Part shown: positions 1-5,796 of the stretch, piece after piece
How positions within the stretch are numbered: the stretch's first letter is position 1
How the letters are laid out: each line of letters begins with the position of its first letter
Origin: Umezawaea sp042738955
Lineage (GTDB): Bacteria > Actinomycetota > Actinomycetes > Mycobacteriales > Pseudonocardiaceae
NCBI RefSeq assembly: GCF_042738955.1
Contig: NZ_JBHYHC010000036.1
Coordinates: 1-64,000, forward strand
Direction: 5' to 3'
DNA length: 64,000 nt
Notes under the pieces: model-generated
Database searches by the model: none
The model's input: the letters and a program-made list of their open reading frames with translations, nothing else
Told to the model about the DNA's origin: nothing
Made by a program: the position numbers and the translations under genes

Positions 1-131
1 GACAGCGCCGCCGCGAGCCCGCCGAGCACTCCCGCGAACAGGAGGGCGGCGGGCACCCGGAGCCAGGTGAGCAGCACTGCGGACGCCGCCGTCGTGACGG
101 CGGCGAGGGTCCAGGACCAGCGGGCGGACAC
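1..131 (-). CDS. Partial AbrB-like membrane protein (N-terminus only)
   Basis: A GTG at 131-129 opens a frame that runs off the left edge, giving 43 visible residues. They form a very hydrophobic segment with Leu-Arg-Val-Pro-Ala-Ala-Leu-Leu followed by Gly/Ala-rich membrane sequence. This resembles the first helix pair of AbrB/ammonia-monooxygenase-like membrane proteins, which are often found near carboxylate-use genes. It lies 3 bases downstream of the DUF4387 stop in the same direction, so it probably belongs to the AtuA operon. No clear Shine-Dalgarno site was found; translation may be coupled. The family call rests on one short segment and is weak; that an integral membrane protein starts here is fairly safe. 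Confidence 0.5.
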   Translation of the reverse strand, partial: MSARWSWTLAAVTTAASAVLLTWLRVPAALLFAGVLGGLAAAL

Positions 132-134
132 GCG

Positions 135-440
135 CTAAGGGACGAGCACGGCGAGCGGGACGTGGTGCTGGCCCGCGTGGACGTCGCGGTCGAACAGGCT
201 GCCCTGGCTGACCGGACGCGGGTAGGACGCCTTCACGACCCGCAGCGACGGGATGCGGAACACCCGCACGCCGTCGACCGGAACGTCGTACACGCGGGCG
301 ATGAGGGCCTCGTCGACGAGGTCGGCGGCGAGCGCGTACCCGGCGTCGTCGCGGAGGAACAGCTCGACCGTGACCCAGAAGGGCCCGGCGTTCTTCGACC
401 GGACCTCCAGGGCGAGGTCGCCGAGGGTGGTGTCAGACAT
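135..440 (-). CDS. DUF4387 / AtuA-associated small protein
   Basis: A 101-residue protein. It carries the hallmark blocks of the DUF4387 family: RSKNAGPFW near residue 15, an Ala-Arg-Val-Tyr block near 48, and SYPRPVSQGS followed by DRDVHAGQHH at the C-terminus. The family travels almost always with AtuA/DUF1446 proteins and is presumed to be a subunit or second domain of the same enzyme. The start at 440 overlaps the end of the upstream AtuA gene by 8 bases, so the two are translationally coupled. The reaction is unknown; in Pseudomonas the Atu pathway handles acyclic terpenes, but other acid-dependent pathways carry the same pair. Confidence 0.9.
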   Translation of the reverse strand: MSDTTLGDLALEVRSKNAGPFWVTVELFLRDDAGYALAADLVDEALIARVYDVPVDGVRVFRIPSLRVVKASYPRPVSQGSLFDRDVHAGQHHVPLAVLVP

Positions 441-1809
441 GGGCGGCCTTCCGGATCGTGGTGCGGAACATGCTCGTGGGGGTCTCGGTGTCGACCACGT
501 GGTTCAGGACGAACTCGTACGCCGCGCCGCGCTCGGTCTCCGCGGGGGACGTGGCGAACGCGAGGCTCGGCAGGTACGCCATGTCCGTGGCGGGCAGGTG
601 CAGCATCAGCGGGTTGGCGACCTTCGCGACGGCGGTGGCCGTCTCCTGGTCGGCGGCCTGGACGAGCAGCATCACGCCGACCTCGCGCGGAGGCGTGGTC
701 GCGGGGTCGAGGTGGCCGAGGACGGCGTTGTGGCCGTAGAGCCGGATGTCGAAGGCGTAGTCGGCGGGGGCGAGGCCGAGGGTCTGGCTCACCCGCGCGG
801 TGAGGACCTGGCGGAGGAACTCGGCCCAGCCGTCGACGTCCTTGAGGATCAGGGGGTCGCGGATCGCGGAGAACGACATCGTCTCGTAGCCGGTGATCCG
901 CGCGCCCTCCAGCTTCACGGTGTGCTGGTCGGCGAGCTCGAACCGCGAGCCCTCGACGCGAACGCGACGGTCGTCCAGCGCGGTGTAGACGGCGTCGGTG
1001 ACGTCGAGCGTGCCCGCTGGTTCGCGCATCCGGAACGGGTCGGCCGTCTCGTAGAGCATGTGCGCGGCCACCGAGTGCGGGGTGCAGGACACGGACTCGT
1101 CGAGCGACTCGATCACGAACCCGGTGCGGTCGATCGTGGCGAACACGCTGCCGGAGCGCGGGTTGGTCGTGCACTGGCCGCCGCACTCGACGATCTTCGC
1201 CGCGTGCCAGGTCGGCCCGGCGGGCATCCCCATCATCAACGGGTACGCGGCGGCGACGGCGGTGTCCGTGGCGCGGCCGGCGAGGACGACGTCGGCTCCG
1301 TCCTGGAGCGCGGCGACGATGGGTTCGTGGCCCATCATCGCGACGACGTGCGTGCAGGCCTCCAGCGTCGCGGCGCGCAACTCCCCCATCGGCGCGAGCG
1401 GGTGGACGCGCCCGGCGTCGAGGTGCTCCACGAGGGTCGCGGCGGTCTGCTCGGCGTGGATCGTCGCGACCGCGAGGTCCAGCCCGTCCTCGACGAGGAT
1501 GCCGTCGACGATCCCCGCGACCCAGTCGACCCCGGAGTCGGTCCCGCTCGTGCCGCACGAGCCGACGATGAGCGGAATCCGGGCGCGCGCGGCCGCGCCG
1601 AGCAGGATCCGCAGGTCACGGGCCACGGCGGCGGCAGCGGTCTTCGGCTTCCCCGAGCCCAGGTAGTACGGCCCCGAGTCCGTCGACCCGCCGTCGACGG
1701 CGATGACGTCGGCCCCCAACACGAGCCCGCGCTCGACCGCGGCCACGTCGAACCCGGCGCCCAACATCCCCGAGGGCACCAGGACCCGCACTTCGTCCGG
1801 CTTGCTCAT
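433..1809 (-). CDS. AtuA-type acyclic terpene utilisation protein (DUF1446)
   Basis: A 458-residue protein matching the length of stand-alone DUF1446 proteins. It opens with a VRVLVPSGMLGAGFD segment, has the ADVIAVDGGSTDSGPYYLG block around residue 35 typical of the family, and shows Gly-rich nucleotide-fold segments such as IVGSCGTSGTDSG. AtuA-family proteins are needed for catabolism of citronellol-type or other branched acids in some bacteria, but the reaction is unproven. It is first in a minus-strand operon with the DUF4387 gene and probably the AbrB-like gene. A TGCTATAGCA palindrome lies 30 bases upstream of its start, identical to one in front of the nearby GntR gene, so GntR control is likely. 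Confidence 0.85.
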   Translation of the reverse strand: MSKPDEVRVLVPSGMLGAGFDVAAVERGLVLGADVIAVDGGSTDSGPYYLGSGKPKTAAAAVARDLRILLGAAARARIPLIVGSCGTSGTDSGVDWVAGIVDGILVEDGLDLAVATIHAEQTAATLVEHLDAGRVHPLAPMGELRAATLEACTHVVAMMGHEPIVAALQDGADVVLAGRATDTAVAAAYPLMMGMPAGPTWHAAKIVECGGQCTTNPRSGSVFATIDRTGFVIESLDESVSCTPHSVAAHMLYETADPFRMREPAGTLDVTDAVYTALDDRRVRVEGSRFELADQHTVKLEGARITGYETMSFSAIRDPLILKDVDGWAEFLRQVLTARVSQTLGLAPADYAFDIRLYGHNAVLGHLDPATTPPREVGVMLLVQAADQETATAVAKVANPLMLHLPATDMAYLPSLAFATSPAETERGAAYEFVLNHVVDTETPTSMFRTTIRKAAHV

Positions 1810-1838
1810 GCGTTCTCCGATGCTTTGTTGATGAGTTT

Positions 1839-1848
1839 TGCTATAGCA
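1839..1848. promoter_or_regulatory. Predicted GntR operator, copy 1
   Basis: A perfect 10-bp palindrome TGCTATAGCA, preceded by TTT as in the second copy at 3181. It sits 30 bp upstream of the AtuA start codon (minus strand), where a repressor would block the operon. The size and symmetry suit a FadR-type GntR dimer. Confidence 0.75.
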
Positions 1849-1864
1849 TAATGCCTCACGCGGC

Positions 1865-3133
1865 CTACAGCACCTTGCCCACGCCCGCGGGCAGGCGGCG
1901 GGCCAGGACGCGGACGCGCAGGACCGCGGCGGCCGCCAGTGCGGTGAGCACGGCGATGTCGAGGAGCAGGAAGCGCCAGCCGGTGACGTCGACCATGCCG
2001 CCGACGACGGTGGGGCCGACCAGGCCGCCGAGTTGCCAGGTCACGGTGTACAGGCCGGTGTAGGTGCCGATCACGCGGACGGACGGGGCGAGGTTCCACA
2101 GGACCACGGCGGCGTTGATGATGAAGCCGGACGCGCCGACGCCCGCCAGTGCCAGGGCGATCGTGGTGGCGGTGGCCGTCGGCACGGCCGTGGCCGCGAG
2201 CATCCCGGTGGCGAAGACCGCCATGCCGAGCGCCATCGTGCGCAGTCGGCCGAGGCGTTCCGCCAGCAACGCGGCGGGGTAGGCGGCGACCAGGAACGCC
2301 ACGCCCGCGGGGAGCGCGAGGCCGCCCGCGTCGCCGCGGGACAGGCCGAGGGTTTCCATGCCGTACGGCGTCATCAGCGCGCGTGACGCGGCATAGGCGC
2401 CGCCGAAGAGGAGCACCGACGCGAGCAGGAGCAGCCGACTGCGGTCGTGGTCGCGGAGGATGCCGACCACGACGGCACGCATGGGCACGCCTTTGGGGGC
2501 ATCGGGGCGGTCGGCGGCGTCCTCCACGAGCGCTGTTCGGTACGCCTGCGACCGGTTGTCGCGCACCCGCCACACCAGCACGGCCACCGCGAGGAACGCG
2601 ATCGCGGACGGGACGGCGAACGCGAGCGTCGGGTGGTCGTCGACCAGCAGCACGCTGAGGACCGCGGTCGTGACAGTGGTGAGGCCGGAGGCGGTCTTCA
2701 CCGCCGCGTTGCCGCGACTGCGGCGTTCGGGCTCGATGAAGTCGGGCATCAGCGACTCGACGACGGGCTTGAAGCTGTTGCCCACCAAGGCGAACAGGAA
2801 CATCACCACGACCAGCGAAGCGAACGACCACGCGAGCGGGATGAGCAGGAACAGCAGGGCCGACGCGGGCATCACCACGGCGATGTACGGCATCCGACGG
2901 CCCCACCGGGTGCGGGTGTTGTCGGACCGGTTGCCCATCCACGGCTGGACGAAGACGCCGAGCAGGTTGTCCATGCCCATCAGCAGGCCCACGACCGCGG
3001 CGCTGCCGACGTGTTCGCGCAGCAGCGGCGGGACCTGGGTGTCGTAGAACGACCACATCGACTCCTGGGCGAACACCGCGAGAGCGCAGTAGAACGTGAT
3101 CCCGCGGGTCACGGGTGTGCTGACCGTCGTCAT
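1865..3133 (-). CDS. MFS transporter, GPH/SLC45-like carrier
   Basis: About 422 residues with some 12 hydrophobic segments. The loop between helices 2 and 3 reads NRSDNTRTRWGRRMPYI, close to the SD-R-x-GRR-P signature of the sucrose-carrier (SLC45/SUT) and GPH sugar:cation symporter groups. The start is placed at ATG 3133 because GAAGGA lies 7 bases upstream; a GTG at 3172 in the same frame would put translation over the operator region and lacks a good site. It faces the GntR gene divergently across 113 bp holding the second TGCTATAGCA palindrome, so it is likely the uptake step for the substrate handled by the AtuA operon. The substrate is unknown. Confidence 0.85.
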   Translation of the reverse strand: MTTVSTPVTRGITFYCALAVFAQESMWSFYDTQVPPLLREHVGSAAVVGLLMGMDNLLGVFVQPWMGNRSDNTRTRWGRRMPYIAVVMPASALLFLLIPLAWSFASLVVVMFLFALVGNSFKPVVESLMPDFIEPERRSRGNAAVKTASGLTTVTTAVLSVLLVDDHPTLAFAVPSAIAFLAVAVLVWRVRDNRSQAYRTALVEDAADRPDAPKGVPMRAVVVGILRDHDRSRLLLLASVLLFGGAYAASRALMTPYGMETLGLSRGDAGGLALPAGVAFLVAAYPAALLAERLGRLRTMALGMAVFATGMLAATAVPTATATTIALALAGVGASGFIINAAVVLWNLAPSVRVIGTYTGLYTVTWQLGGLVGPTVVGGMVDVTGWRFLLLDIAVLTALAAAAVLRVRVLARRLPAGVGKVL

Positions 3134-3180
3134 GCGCGAGTCCTTCGGTGGAGTCGTAGTGACCCAGACCACCCTAGTTT

Positions 3181-3190
3181 TGCTATAGCA
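3181..3190. promoter_or_regulatory. Predicted GntR operator, copy 2
   Basis: A second identical TGCTATAGCA palindrome preceded by TTT, placed between the divergent MFS (start 3133) and GntR (start 3247) genes. Two exact copies 1.34 kb apart, each in front of a transcription unit of the same locus, make chance unlikely and point to the adjacent FCD-type GntR protein as the binder. Confidence 0.8.
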
Positions 3191-3246
3191 AGATTGTCAA
3201 AAGTCTCTTAACTACTAGCCCATCGCACGTGCCCTAAAGTGGCGGC

Positions 3247-3969
3247 ATGTCCCGCGACACCCTGAGCACGCTCACCAACGACACGCTGGCCGACCGCTCG
3301 TACCGCGCGGTCCGCGACGCCATCGGGTCCGGCGAGCTACGCCCCGGCGAGAAGATCACCGAACGCGGGCTCGCCGAACGGCTGTCGGTCAGCCCCACGC
3401 CGGTGCGCGAGGCCCTCCGGCGGCTGGAGCAGGACGGGCTCATCGAGCGCACCGGGCCGCGCACGGTCGTCGTGGCCACGATCGGGGACACCGCGCGGCA
3501 GGACCTCGCCGAGGTCGAGATCGGCCTGCGCGGCCTCGTGGCCCGCTTCGCCGCCCGGCACGCCACCCCGGAGCAGCTCGACCGGCTCGACGCGGTCCTC
3601 GACGAGGCCGACGACCTGCACATCGTGATCCGGAAGCGGCACGACGACGGCAAGCCGATCGACAAGCACCTCGACGCGCTGCTCGACGCCATGTGGCGGT
3701 TCAACGAGGGCGTGAACGCGTGCGCCGCCAACGCGGTCCTGGTCCGGCTGCTGGAGCAGACCAGGGTGTTCTCCCCCGCCGAGCGCCGGGCGCGCCTGCT
3801 GGAGCGCGTCGCCGCGGACAAGGAGTTCGGCCAGGACCGCTACGCGAGCCACCGCGCGCTGGTCCTCGCGCTGCGCGCGGGCGACTCCGCCGAGGCCGAG
3901 CAGATCGTGCTGGAGGACGCCCGCGGCGGTCTCAACGCACTGCGGGGCGAACCACGCCGGACCGGCTGA
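3247..3969 (+). CDS. GntR family transcriptional regulator, FCD type
   Basis: A 240-residue protein. An N-terminal winged helix (residues 12-75) contains ADRSYRAVRDAIGSGELRPG and the recognition segment LAERLSVSPTPVREALRRLE. The C-terminal half is helical with the FCD pattern, including a DAMWRFNEGV segment and an SHRALVLALRAGD helix, a fold that commonly binds a metal and a small organic acid. It is divergent from the MFS gene with the TGCTATAGCA palindrome between them; another copy precedes the AtuA operon. The simplest reading is a substrate-responsive repressor of both units. Its last 38 bases overlap a convergent membrane-protein gene. Confidence 0.92.
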   Translation: MSRDTLSTLTNDTLADRSYRAVRDAIGSGELRPGEKITERGLAERLSVSPTPVREALRRLEQDGLIERTGPRTVVVATIGDTARQDLAEVEIGLRGLVARFAARHATPEQLDRLDAVLDEADDLHIVIRKRHDDGKPIDKHLDALLDAMWRFNEGVNACAANAVLVRLLEQTRVFSPAERRARLLERVAADKEFGQDRYASHRALVLALRAGDSAEAEQIVLEDARGGLNALRGEPRRTG

Positions 3970-4303
3970 CCAGCACGATCACGACGACCGCCAGGACGAT
4001 CGCGACCCCGGCCTGCCGGAAGCCGGTGAGCACGCTGACCAGCGCTCCCGCGCATCCGACGACCTCGACGGCGATGGCCAGCGGGCGAGCCCACGGGCGG
4101 GAGAGCAGGGAGGCCGCGGCCACGGCGGCGGCGATCGCGATCACCGGGTTGACCACCAGCACGAACCACACGGTCGCGGGCACGTTCTGGCCGTGGTTCA
4201 GCCGGTTGAGCGTCGTGAGCACCTGCACGACCCAGATCCCCGCCGACGCCGCCGCTTGCGCGAACAGCACCACCCGTGCGATCCGAAGACCTCGATCGGC
4301 CAC
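3932..4303 (-). CDS. Small four-helix membrane protein, unknown
   Basis: A GTG at 4303 gives 123 residues; GGGGAG lies 7 bases upstream, which is why this start is preferred over longer in-frame options. Four hydrophobic segments are visible: ARVVLFAQAAASAGIWVVQVL, then VWFVLVVNPVIAIAAAVAAA, then LAIAVEVVGCAGALVSVLTG (shown here in part), and a last Val/Ile-rich one before a short basic tail. No motif of a known transporter or enzyme. The gene ends inside the 3' end of gntR (38-base convergent overlap), so antisense interference between the two is possible. Confidence 0.7.
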   Translation of the reverse strand: MADRGLRIARVVLFAQAAASAGIWVVQVLTTLNRLNHGQNVPATVWFVLVVNPVIAIAAAVAAASLLSRPWARPLAIAVEVVGCAGALVSVLTGFRQAGVAIVLAVVVIVLVSRSGVVRPAVR

Positions 4304-4378
4304 GGCCAACTCCCCCCGCTTCGGCTTGCGGTAGGGCACCCTAGAGCAGTTCCGCGACCGACCGGAGGATCGACCCCC

Positions 4379-4600
4379 ATGCGCCGTCTTCGACTGGCCG
4401 CCGCCGTCCTGCTGCTCGCGGGCTGCACCAGTCCCGCGCCCACGGTGTGCCACGGCCGCCTGTGCAGCGGCCCCGGCTACTCCCCCTCCACGAGCCAACG
4501 GATCCAGAACGGCGTGGTCGCCGTGCTCAGCACCATCGGCCTGGTGCCGATCGTGCCGCGCAGCGCGGCGGGCCCGGCCAGGCGGACCGTCGGGCGCTAA
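4379..4600 (+). CDS. Small predicted lipoprotein
   Basis: A 73-residue protein with GGAGG ten bases before ATG 4379. The N-terminus is a lipoprotein signal: Met-Arg-Arg-Leu-Arg, a hydrophobic core, and the lipobox Leu-Ala-Gly-Cys near residue 16. The mature peptide is about 57 residues and has a CHGRLC pair of cysteines, which could form a small disulfide loop. No family recognised. It is divergent from the membrane-protein gene at 3932-4303 and converges with the TetR gene, ending 4 bases inside it. Confidence 0.65.
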   Translation: MRRLRLAAAVLLLAGCTSPAPTVCHGRLCSGPGYSPSTSQRIQNGVVAVLSTIGLVPIVPRSAAGPARRTVGR

Positions 4601-5130
4601 CCGCGGGTCAGGCCGTCGAGGAGGGTGTCGATGGCCTTGCCCCGGCTCGCCGCGCTGTCGGCGGTCAGGGTCATCCGGACGAACGCCGCGATGTCCTCGA
4701 CGGTGATCCCGGCCCGCAGACCGCCCGCCTCGCTCAACCGCGTGGTGGCGGGTGCCAGCACGCTCTCGATCAGGCGTTGCGCGTGCTCCCCCGCCCGGCC
4801 GCTGACGGTCGCCAGCCGGGCGAAGGTCGCCGTCTCCGCCTCGGACAGGTCGCAGCTGCTGGTGAAGGCGGCGCGGAACGCCTGCTCCGGGTCGCCGGTC
4901 GCGGCGGCCAACGCGGCCTTCTCGCGGACCGCGTCCACCAGGTCGTCCAACACCGCCTCGACGAGGTCCTCCTTGCCGTCGAAGTGCCGGTAGAGGGTCG
5001 TCGCGCCGACGCCCGCGCGCCGGGCCACCTCGTCCAGCGTGAGGTCGGGGCCGTGCTCGCCGAACGCCTCGCGCGCGGCCGTGACCAGCCGTTGCCGGTT
5101 GCGGACCTGGTCCTTGCGGGGTGCTCGCAT
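4597..5130 (-). CDS. TetR family transcriptional regulator
   Basis: 177 residues from ATG 5130, chosen for the GGAGGG six bases upstream; longer in-frame extensions run across the operator and have no start signal. The N-terminal helix-turn-helix is typical: LVTAAREAFGEHGPDLTLDE, then VARRAGVGATTLYRHFDGKE. The C-terminal ligand-binding half is helical (AFTSSCDLSEAETATFARLA onward). It is divergent from a small membrane protein gene, with a near-perfect 23-bp palindrome in the 88-bp gap. It is therefore most likely a repressor of itself and of that neighbour. The ligand is not apparent. Confidence 0.9.
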   Translation of the reverse strand: MRAPRKDQVRNRQRLVTAAREAFGEHGPDLTLDEVARRAGVGATTLYRHFDGKEDLVEAVLDDLVDAVREKAALAAATGDPEQAFRAAFTSSCDLSEAETATFARLATVSGRAGEHAQRLIESVLAPATTRLSEAGGLRAGITVEDIAAFVRMTLTADSAASRGKAIDTLLDGLTRG

Positions 5131-5183
5131 CGAGGTCCCTCCGGTGAAGCGGTAGCCGGACTCCCACTTTAGCGGGTACGGTG

Positions 5184-5206
5184 AAACGGCAGTGCCACTA
5201 CCGTTT
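5184..5206. promoter_or_regulatory. Predicted TetR operator (23-bp palindrome)
   Basis: Arms AAACGGCAGTG and CACTACCGTTT flank a central C at 5195; 10 of 11 pairs match. It lies midway between the TetR start (5130) and the rightward leader ORF (5219), the expected place for a self-regulating TetR operator. Confidence 0.8.
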
Positions 5207-5218
5207 TCGGAGGTCTTC

Positions 5219-5275
5219 ATGCCCCTTCCCGATGTCTTGGTCCCGATCTTCGCCTGGCACCAGGTGGCGCTGTGA
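5219..5275 (+). CDS. Possible 18-codon leader peptide coupled to the next gene
   Basis: ATG 5219 is preceded by CGGAGG at 5208-5213 with a normal spacing. It encodes MPLPDVLVPIFAWHQVAL and stops at TGA 5273-5275, sharing GTGA with the GTG start of the next gene at 5272. The next gene has no ribosome-binding site of its own, so this peptide could deliver ribosomes by coupling. It may instead be the true start region of transcription only; no homologue is recognised. Confidence 0.45.
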   Translation: MPLPDVLVPIFAWHQVAL

Positions 5276-5658
5276 GCGCCACGAGGTGGACGCTGACCGC
5301 GCTGGGTGTACTGGGCGGTGCGATCGGGGTGCTCGGCGTGGTCGCGCCGGACCGGTCGCTGGACGCGGCTGGTTTCGAGCCGGTCGCCGACCGCGCGCCG
5401 GGCGACCACACGCTCACGATCCTGCGGAGCAGTTCACTGGCCGCGCTCAGCGAGGGCGGCCTCTACGTGCTCGGCGCGACGCTGGGGTGGCGGCTGTTCC
5501 CGGCGCAGGCCGTCGCGCACCGGCTGCTGCTGGCCGCGGACATGGTCGGCCAGGTCGTCACCGGTCGTGGGCCGCGGTCGTTGCTGCGCGGTGCGGCGTG
5601 GGAAGGCGTTGGCGCGGCGGCGATCGGCGCGGCGGTGTGGTTCGACCGCCGCCGGTGA
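5272..5658 (+). CDS. Small integral membrane protein, TetR-controlled
   Basis: 128 residues from GTG 5272 with about four hydrophobic segments (TALGVLGGAIGVLGVVAP at the N-terminus, then segments near 60, 80 and 115). Its size and pattern resemble the small DUF4345/DUF4267-like membrane proteins often found as the single target of a TetR regulator, but I cannot assign one firmly. There is no separate Shine-Dalgarno site; the start overlaps a leader ORF by GTGA. It is divergent from the TetR gene over the palindrome at 5184-5206. A hairpin follows the stop. Confidence 0.7.
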   Translation: MSATRWTLTALGVLGGAIGVLGVVAPDRSLDAAGFEPVADRAPGDHTLTILRSSSLAALSEGGLYVLGATLGWRLFPAQAVAHRLLLAADMVGQVVTGRGPRSLLRGAAWEGVGAAAIGAAVWFDRRR

Positions 5659-5660
5659 CG

Positions 5661-5678
5661 CCGCCCGATTCCGGGCGG
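5661..5678 (+). terminator. Short GC hairpin after the membrane protein gene
   Basis: CCGCCCG (5661-5667), loop ATTC, CGGGCGG (5672-5678). A perfect 7-bp stem two bases after the stop codon, without a T-run, as is usual for actinomycete terminators. Confidence 0.45.
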
Positions 5679-5796
5679 GGTGGACTTCCTGGTCCATTTC
5701 GGTGATCTTGCCCGGCCCGCACACCCCGGACACGTCGGCGTGGAAGCGTTCCACGGGCGTTCGCCCCGTGACGGCGCCGCGGCGAGGGAGGTTGGG

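Noticed and set aside
1..138. A plus-strand frame ending with TAA at 136-138
   Set aside because: Low-complexity Ala/Ser/Arg reading; the opposite strand encodes a hydrophobic membrane start in line with the downstream operon.
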